NCBI RefSeq assembly: GCF_002117445.1
Contig: NZ_CP019937.1
Location: forward strand, 1,609,501 to 1,673,500
Source of the DNA: Ketogulonicigenium robustum
Lineage (GTDB): Bacteria; Pseudomonadota; Alphaproteobacteria; Rhodobacterales; Rhodobacteraceae
Length of the DNA stretch: 64,000 bases
Direction of reading: 5' to 3'
This document shows, one piece after another, positions 35,445-44,175 of the stretch (its first letter is position 1; the number at the start of each line of letters is the position of its first letter). Under the pieces are notes generated by a model that had not been told where the DNA came from, did no database searches, and saw nothing but the letters and a program-made list of their open reading frames with translations. The translations under genes were made by a program, and so were the position numbers.

Positions 35445-36232
35445 GCCTGATCGCAACGAATGTCCGCGTCCGTCTTGGGCGCAAACAAATCCTCGACGGT
35501 GTCGATTTCGCGGCCGAAGGGGGCCAAGTGACCGCAATCGTCGGCCCGAACGGGTCGGGCAAGACGACCCTGCTGAAAGCGCTGACCGGCGAGGAAGGTA
35601 ACGGCGCGGGGATCACCCTGAACGGTCGCGCCGTTGACACGCTGAAAGCGTGGCAGGTCGCTGCGATGCGGGCCGTGATGCCGCAAGCCTCCAGCCTCGC
35701 ATTTCCCTTCACCGCGATCGAGGTTGTGCGGCTGGGCCTGCAAGCCGGCGTGCACGCTGCCGACCGCACCCTGCCCCGCCGCGCGCTGGACCGTGTCGGC
35801 CTTGGGTCCAAGGCCGAACAGCATTACCAGCAGATGTCGGGCGGCGAACAAGCGCGTGTTCATTTGGCCCGTGCGCTGTGTCAGGTGTGGGAACCCACCG
35901 CCCACGGCCAGCCCTCGTGGCTGTTTCTGGACGAGCCGGTATCCGCGCTGGATATCGGGCACCAACTGCAGGTGATGGAGATCACCCGCCAGTTCGCGCA
36001 AGCCGGCGGTGGCGTGGTCGCTGTGATGCACGATTTGAACCTGACCGCGCTTTATGCCGACCGCGTGGTGCTGATGCGCGACGGCTGCATTTTGGCCAGC
36101 GGCCCCGTGGAAACCGTCATGACCAGCGAGAATCTGTCGGCGGCCTATGGCTGCGCGCTGCGCGTAAACCACGCGCCGACCACGGGTCATACCTTTTTGC
36201 TGCCCCATGCCGCCGGTGCGCACGCAGCGTAA
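35441..36232 (+). CDS. hmuV: Haem ABC transporter ATP-binding protein HmuV
   Basis: 263 residues. Walker A GPNGSGKTT near residues 38-46, signature MSGGEQARV near 132, Walker B LFLDEPVSALD near 163. ATG 35441 overlaps the hmuU stop. Final gene of the operon; the next 150 bases hold the Pho box and the pstS leader. Confidence 0.94.
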   Translation: MSLIATNVRVRLGRKQILDGVDFAAEGGQVTAIVGPNGSGKTTLLKALTGEEGNGAGITLNGRAVDTLKAWQVAAMRAVMPQASSLAFPFTAIEVVRLGLQAGVHAADRTLPRRALDRVGLGSKAEQHYQQMSGGEQARVHLARALCQVWEPTAHGQPSWLFLDEPVSALDIGHQLQVMEITRQFAQAGGGVVAVMHDLNLTALYADRVVLMRDGCILASGPVETVMTSENLSAAYGCALRVNHAPTTGHTFLLPHAAGAHAA

Positions 36233-36272
36233 GCTGACGTGCGCCCGAAATGGCATGAAAGGTCTTTGTCGA

Positions 36273-36301
36273 TTGTCATAAAATCGTTACACTTGTGTCA
36301 C
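36273..36301 (+). promoter_or_regulatory. Pho box (three PhoB repeats) upstream of pstS
   Basis: Three 7-bp direct repeats spaced at the 11-bp helical turn: TTGTCAT (36273-36279), TCGTTAC (36284-36290) and GTGTCAC (36295-36301), separated by AAAA and ACTT. They match the PhoB half-site CTGTCAT/C. The array ends 85 bases before the pstS ATG. It explains phosphate-starvation control of the operon, whose last gene encodes PhoB, so this is a self-regulated unit. Confidence 0.82.
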
Positions 36302-36385
36302 ATTCCCTTCGCACGGGTCACCTAGACCCTCGGGCGACGGTGCTGCCTTCGCAGTCCAACCGCACCCACGACACAGGAGTATGTC

Positions 36386-37414
36386 ATGTCGTTGAAGACC
36401 GTTTGCGCCTCGGCCATCGCACTGGCAGCCGCCACCGGCGCTGTGCAGGCCCGCGATAATATTCAAATCGCAGGTTCCTCGACCGTTCTGCCCTATGCCT
36501 CGATCGTCGCCGAATCGTTCGGCGAAAACTTCCCCGACTTCCCGATCCCCGTTGTCGAATCGGGCGGCTCCTCGGCTGGCCTGCAGCGCTTCTGCCAAGG
36601 CGTCGGCGAAAACCAGATCGACATCGCCAACTCCTCGCGCCGCATCCGCGCGGGCGAAATGGAAACATGCGCCGCCAACGGCGTGACCGAAATCATGGAA
36701 GTGCGCGTCGGTTATGACGGCATCGTCTTTGCTTCGGCACTGAACGGCCCCGAATTCGCCTTCACCCCCGCCGACTGGTACAAGGCGCTGGCTGCCGAAG
36801 TCGTCGTCGACGGCGAAGTCGTTGCCAACCCCTACACCACTTGGAACGAAGTGAACCCCGATCTGCCGAACCAGCCGATCCTGGCCTTCATCCCTGGCAC
36901 CAAGCACGGCACGCGTGAAGTGTTCGACGAAAAAGTCCTGACCGCTGGTTGCGAAGAATCCGGCGCACTGGAAGCATTGACCACTGCGCGCGGCGATGAC
37001 GGCAAGAAAGCCTGTACCGCGCTACGCACAGACGGCGTCTCGGTCGACATCGACGGCGACTACACTGAAACACTGGCCCGCATCGCGGCAAACCCGCAAG
37101 CCTTCGGCGTGTTCGGCCTGTCGTTCTACGAAAACAACACCGACACCCTGCGCGTCGCCACCATGAGCGATATCGCACCCAGCGTCGAAACCATCGCCAC
37201 CGGCACCTACCCCGTGTCGCGCCCGCTGTACTTCTACCTGAAGAAAGCCCACATCGGCGTGATCCCCGGCCTGAAGGAATTCGCTGAATTCTTCATGTCG
37301 GACGACATGGCTGGCCCCTCCGGCCCGCTGGCACAATACGGTTTGGTGTCGGACCCCGAGCTTGCCCAGACACAGGCCATGATCGCCGACGAAACCGTGA
37401 TGGCACCTCTCTAA
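36386..37414 (+). CDS. pstS: Phosphate ABC transporter substrate-binding protein PstS
   Basis: Periplasmic phosphate receptor, 342 residues. A signal peptide covers about 1-22 (ending VQA). The mature N terminus DNIQIAGSSTVLPYASIVAESF and the ESGGSSAG phosphate-binding loop match PstS. ATG 36386 has a strong AGGAG site 8 bases upstream. A perfect stem-loop lies in the 60-base gap to pstC. Confidence 0.96.
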   Translation: MSLKTVCASAIALAAATGAVQARDNIQIAGSSTVLPYASIVAESFGENFPDFPIPVVESGGSSAGLQRFCQGVGENQIDIANSSRRIRAGEMETCAANGVTEIMEVRVGYDGIVFASALNGPEFAFTPADWYKALAAEVVVDGEVVANPYTTWNEVNPDLPNQPILAFIPGTKHGTREVFDEKVLTAGCEESGALEALTTARGDDGKKACTALRTDGVSVDIDGDYTETLARIAANPQAFGVFGLSFYENNTDTLRVATMSDIAPSVETIATGTYPVSRPLYFYLKKAHIGVIPGLKEFAEFFMSDDMAGPSGPLAQYGLVSDPELAQTQAMIADETVMAPL

Positions 37415-37425
37415 GTCGAAATAAC

Positions 37426-37450
37426 AAGGGCGGCCAACTGGGCCGCCCTT
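37426..37450 (+). terminator. Stem-loop between pstS and pstC
   Basis: AAGGGCGGCC (37426-37435) and GGCCGCCCTT (37441-37450) form a perfect 10-bp stem with loop AACTG, 11 bases after the pstS stop. No T-run follows, so it is likely an attenuator or 3' end stabiliser that keeps pstS mRNA more abundant than the permease genes, not a full terminator. Confidence 0.6.
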
Positions 37451-37474
37451 GGCAACTTCAGCGGCAGGACACTC

Positions 37475-38851
37475 ATGCCTCTCTTCTGGACGTTCATCGT
37501 CATTTTATTGATCGCGGCGGCCGGATTTTGGCTTGGCCGCGCGCGCGCGTTGCAGGCGGCTGGCGGTACGGCCCGCGGGCTGCATTCGCTGCCGCGCTAT
37601 TATGGTTGGAATGTCGCCATCTGGGCGCTGATCCCTGCCTTTTTGCTGATTTTGGTCTGGCTGGTCATCCAGCCCGCCTATGTGAACCATATTGCTTTGC
37701 AGACACTGGGCACAGCCGCCGATAGTGCAAGCAGCGCCAGCTTGCTGCTGTCGGATGTGCACCGCCTTGCCCGCGATCTGGGTCGCGGTATCGCAATCGA
37801 CCCCACTGCAGTCGCCTATGACGCGTCGGTTGCGGCCTACACCGCTAATGCCACGGGCCGCTTTTGGATGAGCGTTGCGGCCATCGCGCTGTCGGTTGCG
37901 GGGGCCGCATGGGCCTATACCCGCACGAACCCCGCCTTCCGCGCCCGCCCCCGCGTCGAGGCGGCGGTGCGCGTTTTGCTGATCGCTGCCGCGATGATCG
38001 CCATTCTGACCACGGTCGGTATCGTGATCGCGCTGATTTTCAACACGATCGCCTTCTTCCGCGCCTACCCCGCGCTGGACTTCTTCTTCGGCCTGACTTG
38101 GAGCCCCTCGTTCGGTGGCGGCTCGCAGCTCGGCATTCTGCCGCTGCTGTGGGGCACGCTTTATATCTCGTTCATCGCGCTGCTGGTGGCCGTGCCGCTG
38201 GGCCTTTTCGCGGCGATCTACCTGTCCGAATATGCAAGCCCCAAAGTGCGCGCCCTCGGCAAGCCGATGCTGGAAATTCTGGCCGGCATCCCCACCATCG
38301 TTTACGGCCTGTTCGCGCTGGCGACGGTCGGGCCGCTGCTGATGCAGATTTTCGGTCCTGGCGGCTTGCTGGGCGTCGGTTGGATGCGCGGCGGCACCGC
38401 CGTGATGACGGCTGGCCTTGTGATGGGGGTGATGATCATCCCATTCGTGTCATCCTTGTCGGACGACATTATCAACGCCGTGCCGCAATCGCTGCGCGAC
38501 GGCTCGCTGGGTCTGGGCGCGACACGCTCCGAGACGATCCGGCAGGTGATCCTGCCCGCCGCACTGCCGGGTATCGCTGGTGCGATCCTGCTGGCCGCAT
38601 CCCGCGCGATTGGCGAGACGATGATCGTGGTCATGGGCGCAGGCGCCGCTGGCGCGCTGTCGATGAATCCCTTTGATGCGATGACAACGGTCACCGCGAA
38701 AATCGTCAGCCAGCTGACTGGCGATGCCGACTTTTCCTCGCCCGAGGCGCTGGTCGCCTTTGCCCTTGGCATGACGCTGTTCGTCATCACGCTGGCCCTG
38801 AACATTCTGGCCATGGCGATCGTGCGCAAATATCGCGAGCAATACGAATGA
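37475..38851 (+). CDS. pstC: Phosphate ABC transporter permease PstC
   Basis: 458 residues, longer than E. coli PstC (about 320) because of an N-terminal extension of two membrane helices and a soluble stretch (residues 1-150). The inner-membrane permease core has the EAA loop DGSLGLGATRSETIRQVILPAALPGI near 345-370. Its TGA overlaps the pstA ATG by four bases. Confidence 0.94.
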   Translation: MPLFWTFIVILLIAAAGFWLGRARALQAAGGTARGLHSLPRYYGWNVAIWALIPAFLLILVWLVIQPAYVNHIALQTLGTAADSASSASLLLSDVHRLARDLGRGIAIDPTAVAYDASVAAYTANATGRFWMSVAAIALSVAGAAWAYTRTNPAFRARPRVEAAVRVLLIAAAMIAILTTVGIVIALIFNTIAFFRAYPALDFFFGLTWSPSFGGGSQLGILPLLWGTLYISFIALLVAVPLGLFAAIYLSEYASPKVRALGKPMLEILAGIPTIVYGLFALATVGPLLMQIFGPGGLLGVGWMRGGTAVMTAGLVMGVMIIPFVSSLSDDIINAVPQSLRDGSLGLGATRSETIRQVILPAALPGIAGAILLAASRAIGETMIVVMGAGAAGALSMNPFDAMTTVTAKIVSQLTGDADFSSPEALVAFALGMTLFVITLALNILAMAIVRKYREQYE

Positions 38852-40182
38852 CACAGAACACCAACCACCGCCACGGATCGCTGCTGGTCGCCGACGGCCG
38901 CACCAAATCGCGCAACCGCGCCGAGGCCCGCTTCCGCAGCTATGGCATCGGGGCACTGGTGCTGGCCTGCGGGTTCCTGCTGGCCCTGCTGTGGACGATC
39001 ATCTCGAACGGGCTGGGCGGGTTTACGCAAACCTACGTCCGCATTCAGGTGCCGCTGCAAGAATCGGTGCTTGACCCGAACGGCAACCGAGATCCGGCCG
39101 ATCTGGCCCGCGCGACCACGTTGCGCTATGGCAGCATGCTGCAAGAGGCGATGGCTGCAACGCTGGTGGCCGACGGGATCGAAACCGACCTGCCCCCTGC
39201 CGCCTTGGCACAAATTCTGTCGTCATCTGCGGCCGCAACGGTGCGCAATCGCGTTCTGGCCGACCCCACGCTGATCGGGCAGACCGAGACATTCGAGGTT
39301 CTCGCCTCCTCGCGCGTTGACGGCTACCTGAAGGGCCGCGTGACGCGTGAAAGCCTGGCCCGCGACCGCAACCTCAGCCCCGCCGCGCTGGATGTAGTCG
39401 ACGCCATGCAAGAGGAAGGCCTGATCCAGCGCCGCTTCAACATGGACTTCATCTTCGGGTCGGACGCGTCGGACGCGCGCCCCGAACAGGCGGGTATCGG
39501 CGTAGCTATGCTGGGTTCGATGTACATGATGCTGGTGGTGCTGTTTCTGGCCCTGCCGATCGGCGTCGCCGCCTCGATCTACCTAGAGGAATTCGCCCCG
39601 CAAAACCGCCTGACTGACCTGATCGAGGTGAACATTTCGAACCTCGCCGCGGTGCCGTCGATTGTTTTCGGGATATTGGGCCTCGCGGTCTTCATCCAGA
39701 TCATGCACCTGCCCCAGTCGGCGCCCATCGTCGGCGGCTTGGTGCTGACACTGATGACGCTGCCCACGATCATCATCTCGACCCGCGCGGCGCTGAAGGC
39801 GGTTCCGCCCTCGATCCGCGATGCGGCACTGGGTCTGGGGGCCTCGCGGATGCAGGCGGTATTCCACCACGTGTTGCCGCTGGCGATGCCAGGTATTCTG
39901 ACCGGCACCATCTTGGGTTTGGCGCAGGCCTTGGGCGAGACAGCCCCGCTGCTGCTGATCGGGATGGTGGGCTTCGTCGCCTCGAACTACCCCAGCGGTG
40001 CGGTCGAGGGTTTTGTCGCCCCGAACTCGGCCATGCCCGCCCAGATCTATGAATGGGCCAAGCGGGCCGACCCCGCCTTCTACGAGCGTGCATGGGGCGG
40101 GATCATTCTGCTGCTGATCTTCCTGATGCTGATGAACATTCTTGCAGTGCTGCTGCGCCGCCGCTTCGAGCGGAAGTGGTAA
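38848..40182 (+). CDS. pstA: Phosphate ABC transporter permease PstA
   Basis: 444 residues. As with PstC there is an extra N-terminal region (residues 1-200), including a periplasmic stretch between the first and second helices; the permease core holds the EAA loop [26 protein letters not shown] near 325-350. Paired with PstC in the membrane. Confidence 0.94.
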   Translation: MTQNTNHRHGSLLVADGRTKSRNRAEARFRSYGIGALVLACGFLLALLWTIISNGLGGFTQTYVRIQVPLQESVLDPNGNRDPADLARATTLRYGSMLQEAMAATLVADGIETDLPPAALAQILSSSAAATVRNRVLADPTLIGQTETFEVLASSRVDGYLKGRVTRESLARDRNLSPAALDVVDAMQEEGLIQRRFNMDFIFGSDASDARPEQAGIGVAMLGSMYMMLVVLFLALPIGVAASIYLEEFAPQNRLTDLIEVNISNLAAVPSIVFGILGLAVFIQIMHLPQSAPIVGGLVLTLMTLPTIIISTRAALKAVPPSIRDAALGLGASRMQAVFHHVLPLAMPGILTGTILGLAQALGETAPLLLIGMVGFVASNYPSGAVEGFVAPNSAMPAQIYEWAKRADPAFYERAWGGIILLLIFLMLMNILAVLLRRRFERKW

Positions 40183-40205
40183 GAGCCGTTAAAAGGTTGC
40201 AAAAC

Positions 40206-40967
40206 ATGACGAACGCAAAAATCTCGGCCCGCGACGTGCAGGTCTATTACGGCGACACCCACGCGATCAAAGATGTGAATGTCGATATCTCGGACCGTAT
40301 GGTCACCGCGTTTATCGGCCCGTCGGGCTGCGGGAAATCGACCTTCCTGCGCACGCTGAATCGCATGAACGACACCATCGCCAATGCGCGCGTGGAAGGC
40401 CAAATCCTGCTGGATGGCGAAAACATCTACGATCCCGCTGTGGACCCGGTGCAGCTGCGCGCCAAGGTCGGCATGGTGTTCCAAAAGCCGAACCCCTTTC
40501 CCAAGTCGATCTACGATAACGTGGCCTATGGCCCCCGCATCCACGGCCTTGCCAAGAACAAGGCCGAACTGGACGAGATCGTGGAAAAGGCCCTGCGCCG
40601 CGGCGCCATCTGGAACGAAGTGAAAGACCGCCTTCATTCCCCCGGAACGGGCCTGTCCGGTGGCCAGCAACAGCGCCTATGCATTGCCCGCGCCGTCGCT
40701 ACCGAACCCGAAGTGCTGCTGATGGACGAGCCTTGCTCGGCCCTTGATCCCATCGCGACGGCGCAGGTCGAGGAACTGATCGACGAGCTGCGCGCGACCT
40801 ATTCGGTGGTGATCGTGACCCACTCGATGCAGCAGGCCGCCCGTGTCAGCCAGAAAACCGCCTTCTTCCATTTGGGCAACTTGGTCGAGTTCGACGACAC
40901 TACCAAGATTTTCACCAACCCCGAAGACCCCCGCACCGAGAGCTACATCTCGGGCCGTATCGGCTAA
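40206..40967 (+). CDS. pstB: Phosphate ABC transporter ATP-binding protein PstB
   Basis: 253 residues from ATG 40206 with Walker [10 protein letters not shown] near 36-44, Q-loop [15 protein letters not shown], signature LSGGQQQR and Walker [13 protein letters not shown]. The frame reads further upstream (to 40053) inside pstA, which is a shadow. PstB powers import and signals with PhoU. Confidence 0.96.
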   Translation: MTNAKISARDVQVYYGDTHAIKDVNVDISDRMVTAFIGPSGCGKSTFLRTLNRMNDTIANARVEGQILLDGENIYDPAVDPVQLRAKVGMVFQKPNPFPKSIYDNVAYGPRIHGLAKNKAELDEIVEKALRRGAIWNEVKDRLHSPGTGLSGGQQQRLCIARAVATEPEVLLMDEPCSALDPIATAQVEELIDELRATYSVVIVTHSMQQAARVSQKTAFFHLGNLVEFDDTTKIFTNPEDPRTESYISGRIG

Positions 40968-40979
40968 GGAGAGCGTGAT

Positions 40980-41690
40980 ATGAGCGAACAGCACATTGTA
41001 TCGGCCTATGACCGCGACCTGGAATCAATCCAAGGCCTGATCTTCAAGATGAGCGGTCTGGTCGAGGATGCGATTGCCAAAAGCGTCGAAGCCCTGTCCA
41101 CCCGCGATGTTGAACTGGCCGAAACGGTGCGCGCCGCCGACAAACAGATCGACGCACTGGAAGAACGCATCAACGACGAAGCCGCCCGCACCATCGCACT
41201 GCGCGCGCCCGTGTCGAAAGACCTGCGGATCATCCTGTCGGTGCTGCGGATTTCGTCCAGCCTTGAACGTATCGGCGATTACGCCAAGAACATCGCCAAG
41301 CGCGTGCCGGTTCTGGCCGAGCAGCGCGCGATTACCGAATCGGATGCCACGCTGCGCCGCATGGCGCGCGAGGTTGAGCGGATGCTGAAAGACACGCTGG
41401 ACGCCTTTGTGCAGCGCGATGCGACGCTGGCGCAGGAAATCATCACCCGCGATTCGGACATCGATCAGATGTACAACGCGCTGTTCCGCGAATTTTTCAC
41501 CTACATGCTGGAAGATCCGCGCAACATCACCGCCTGTATGCACTTGCACTTTGTGGCCAAAAATCTGGAACGCATGGGCGACATCGTCACCAACATCGCC
41601 GAACAGGTCATCTACGTGACCACCGGCAGCCGCCCAGACGAGCCGCGCCCCAAGGGCGACCAGACACCCTTCATTGGAACAGTGGATTAA
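40980..41690 (+). CDS. phoU: Phosphate signalling regulator PhoU
   Basis: 236 residues, all helical, with the two PhoU repeats: SGLVEDAIAKSVEALSTRDVELAE and the second with HFVAKNLERMGDIVTNIAEQVIY. It holds PhoR/PhoB signalling down when phosphate is plentiful. ATG 40980 follows TAAGGAGAG. Confidence 0.95.
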   Translation: MSEQHIVSAYDRDLESIQGLIFKMSGLVEDAIAKSVEALSTRDVELAETVRAADKQIDALEERINDEAARTIALRAPVSKDLRIILSVLRISSSLERIGDYAKNIAKRVPVLAEQRAITESDATLRRMAREVERMLKDTLDAFVQRDATLAQEIITRDSDIDQMYNALFREFFTYMLEDPRNITACMHLHFVAKNLERMGDIVTNIAEQVIYVTTGSRPDEPRPKGDQTPFIGTVD

Positions 41691-41693
41691 TCC

Positions 41694-42383
41694 ATGTCGA
41701 GCCAACTTCCCCATGTGCTGGTTATCGAAGACGAACCCGCACAGCGCGAAGTCCTTGCCTATAACTTCGAGGCCGAGGGCTATCGCGTCACCACCGCCCC
41801 GAACGGCGACAGCGCCCTGCTGCAGCTGGCCGAGGAGCCGCCAGACCTGATCGTGTTGGACTGGATGCTTCCCGGCGTGTCGGGGATCGAGATCTGCCGC
41901 CAGATCAAGGCCCGCACCGAAACCCGCGCCATCCCCGTGATTATGCTGTCTGCACGATCCGAGGAAGGCGACAAGGTGCGCGGCCTTGAAACCGGCGCGG
42001 ACGACTATGTGACGAAGCCCTATTCGATCACCGAATTGCTGGCGCGTGCACGCGCGCAACTGCGGCGCACCCGCCCCACCACTGTCGGCGGCGTGCTACG
42101 ATTCGAAGACATCTTGCTGGACGGCGAAACACACCGCGTCACCCGCGACGGCAATGAACTGCGCCTCGGACCGACTGAGTTTCGCCTGCTGACCACACTG
42201 ATGGAACGCCCCGGCCGCGTATGGTCGCGCGAGCAGCTGCTGGACCGCGTCTGGGGCCGCGATATCTACGTCGATAGCCGCACGGTAGACGTTCATGTCG
42301 GCCGCTTGCGTAAGGCGCTGATGGCCCACGGCGGGGCCGATCCGCTGCGCACCGTACGGGGTGCAGGATACGCTTTGGGTTGA
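41694..42383 (+). CDS. phoB: Phosphate response regulator PhoB
   Basis: 229 residues. Receiver domain 1-120 with the acidic pocket E11-D12 and the phospho-acceptor Asp in LIVLDWMLPG (D53-D54 area), then an OmpR-type winged helix (about 130-228) ending VDVHVGRLRKALMAHGG. PhoB binds the Pho box upstream of pstS. No histidine kinase phoR is next to it in this window. Confidence 0.94.
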   Translation: MSSQLPHVLVIEDEPAQREVLAYNFEAEGYRVTTAPNGDSALLQLAEEPPDLIVLDWMLPGVSGIEICRQIKARTETRAIPVIMLSARSEEGDKVRGLETGADDYVTKPYSITELLARARAQLRRTRPTTVGGVLRFEDILLDGETHRVTRDGNELRLGPTEFRLLTTLMERPGRVWSREQLLDRVWGRDIYVDSRTVDVHVGRLRKALMAHGGADPLRTVRGAGYALG

Positions 42384-42417
42384 CGTTCGGTCGTGGCGAT
42401 GCAGGTGATTTTTCCCC

Positions 42418-42446
42418 TTGCGCGTCAGGATCGAAACCCATAATTA
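42418..42446 (+). promoter_or_regulatory. Candidate promoter for the tRNA-Gly pair
   Basis: TTGCGC (42418-42423), 17 bases, TAATTA (42441-42446); start of RNA would be about 42453, 12 bases before the first tRNA. The -35 is weak compared with consensus, but the same TTGCGC -35 precedes the tRNA-Thr gene on the other strand. Confidence 0.45.
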
Positions 42447-42464
42447 GCCCATACCAACACGGAA

Positions 42465-42539
42465 GCGGGCGTAGCTCAGGGGTAGAGCATAACCTTGCCA
42501 AGGTTAGGGTCGGGCGTTCGAATCGCCTCGCCCGCTCCA
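42465..42539 (+). tRNA. tRNA-Gly (anticodon GCC), copy 1
   Basis: 75-base cloverleaf: acceptor GCGGGCG pairs with CGCCCGC, D-loop TAGCTCAGGGGTAGAGC, anticodon GCC at 42497-42499 in the stem-loop CCTTGCCAAGG, T-loop GGCGTTCGAATCGCC, and encoded CCA at 42537-42539. Confidence 0.97.
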
Positions 42540-42592
42540 AGTTGGTAAAAGGCCGGATAGATCAGCTACTGCTGAAATCTCCGTCCACGGAA

Positions 42593-42667
42593 GCGGGCGT
42601 AGCTCAGGGGTAGAGCATAACCTTGCCAAGGTTAGGGTCGGGCGTTCGAATCGCCTCGCCCGCTCCA
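42593..42667 (+). tRNA. tRNA-Gly (anticodon GCC), copy 2
   Basis: Identical to copy 1 over all 75 bases, anticodon GCC at 42625-42627, with encoded CCA (42665-42667). The two lie 128 bases apart start to start as a recent tandem duplication. A rho-independent terminator follows at 42678. Confidence 0.97.
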
Positions 42668-42677
42668 TATTAAACAC

Positions 42678-42713
42678 AAAGGCCCGGCCATTTGGCCCGG
42701 GCCTTTTGTTTTG
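42678..42713 (+). terminator. Rho-independent terminator after the tRNA-Gly pair
   Basis: AAAGGCCCGG (42678-42687) pairs with CCGGGCCTTT (42697-42706) around a 9-base loop and is followed by a T-rich tract TGTTTTG. It ends the tRNA transcript. Confidence 0.85.
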
Positions 42714-42827
42714 TTTAGCACCCCAACCTTGTAAAGCTACGGCACCCTTTTGAAGGCTACGATCTGGCAGGATGACCCGCACGCCACGAGTCATCCCTTT
42801 TATTTACGTCATTGAAACGGGCGCTAC

Positions 42828-43967
42828 TTAATCTTCGTGGGTGGCCACAGGCAGGCGCGTGTAGGGCGACTCGCCCTCAATTGCCATGATGGCCAACTGT
42901 GCTTCGATTTCCTCGGCCGTCAGATCCCGCCAGCCGTCAAGACTGCCGATCATGCCCGACGCCAGAAGATCCTCGCCGACGGCTCGCAAACCGACCTCGC
43001 TCCAAGACGTGCGGCCGATGCGGCGGTACTTCTTGTTCACATAGTCAGCGCGAATATGATCGATGACCTGGATGTCAGGCGACGCGAAGCTTTCCAGATG
43101 CGCAAGAATGTTGGAAATCGCATCCATCGAGCGACGCTTGATAATGCTAATTTTCTGATCTGGGCACGCAACATAGGCCAGAAAGTGAAGAGGCGAGGCG
43201 TCGACAGAAATAATTTTCTTGGCCGCGCGGTACTGGGCGGCCTGCTCGGCAAGCGTGTGGCGCTGCGGCTGGAATATCCGGTAGCCCTCTTTCACCAGTA
43301 AATCGACCAAGAGTTGCTCGCCCAGCAGCATCCCGCGATCGACGGGCAAACCCTGGCGCGAGATATAAACCAGCTCGGCACCCTCGGGCTGAACCGTAGC
43401 AGCACATTTGCGCATGAAATCTACATAGCGCGGGGTGCCGCGGATCAATGCGGGTGACAAGCCAAATTCTTGCGCCGGGATCAGCAGCCGCTCGACCCGC
43501 GTCGGACGGTCGACAACTGTCAAGCTGGTGTGAACGCCAATCGCGGCCAGCAAACCTGCCTGTCGTTGAACAGCGTGCTCGCTAAAGCCCTTTTCCTTTG
43601 GGGCATAGACAACGCCATCGAGCATCAAATCGGGTTCGCCCAAAGCCCAAAGGCGTCCGGTCGATTCCGCAATAAAGTGCCCGAAATGACCGAAGAAAAC
43701 CCCGCCAAAGGCATGGGTTCCCGGAAGGTAGCCTTCTTCGTATGAACCTTCGTCCGGTAACGCCGGCTCGCCGTGAATATGGCGATCGCCGGTCACGGTC
43801 AGCGACTCGGCTATAAAGGTTCCATCCTCGCGGAAAACACCCGATCTCGAGTCATACTTTCCTGCGGAGTCCGCTGTCGGCGGAACGATCAAAGCATTTT
43901 TAAATTCAAGAATATCAGTTGCACGCGACCGAATCGATGCAACTTTTTTTCGCGTTCTACGGACCAT
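42828..43967 (-). CDS. GT61 family glycosyltransferase (DUF563-like)
   Basis: 379 residues. GT61-type features: FGHFIAESTGRLW (the conserved HF.. region), VYISRQGLP and AKKIISVDASPLHFLA. Cytosolic or peripheral enzyme, probably adding sugars to a surface polymer; donor and acceptor unknown. ATG 43967 follows GAGAGTTGAG. It is the downstream member of the glycosyltransferase block; 208 AT-rich bases separate it from the next gene upstream, so it may have its own promoter. Confidence 0.8.
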   Translation of the reverse strand: MVRRTRKKVASIRSRATDILEFKNALIVPPTADSAGKYDSRSGVFREDGTFIAESLTVTGDRHIHGEPALPDEGSYEEGYLPGTHAFGGVFFGHFGHFIAESTGRLWALGEPDLMLDGVVYAPKEKGFSEHAVQRQAGLLAAIGVHTSLTVVDRPTRVERLLIPAQEFGLSPALIRGTPRYVDFMRKCAATVQPEGAELVYISRQGLPVDRGMLLGEQLLVDLLVKEGYRIFQPQRHTLAEQAAQYRAAKKIISVDASPLHFLAYVACPDQKISIIKRRSMDAISNILAHLESFASPDIQVIDHIRADYVNKKYRRIGRTSWSEVGLRAVGEDLLASGMIGSLDGWRDLTAEEIEAQLAIMAIEGESPYTRLPVATHED

Positions 43968-44175
43968 CTCAACTCTCAACAACAACTATAATAAATACAC
44001 CGCCCCGGCACTACTTCCGACAGCCAGATACCGAAAAGACCAAATCAAGCGGTTTGACAAGCGATATAGTTGACCTTGCCACATCGCGAAAAAATACACT
44101 CTAAAAATGTATATCTTTCAGACAAATATTTAGCATATTTTTAAATAATTGATTAACCGCTCTGGGGGTTATGCA
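43968..44175. other. AT-rich intergenic gap in the glycosyltransferase block
   Basis: 208 bases with clearly lower GC than the surrounding genes (runs such as TTTTTAAATAATTGATTAA). No ORF or hairpin stands out. It probably holds the promoter of the downstream GT61 gene. Its composition is the main hint that the block is an acquired or variable surface island. Confidence 0.5.

Noticed and set aside
34940-36256. 438-codon open frame on the minus strand opposite hmuU/hmuV
   Set aside because: Shadow frame; the plus-strand genes carry clear ABC motifs.
42465-42667. tRNA-Gly pair as a phage or island attachment site
   Set aside because: No integrase, no partial tRNA repeat at the far edge; both copies are complete and identical, so simple tandem duplication is enough.
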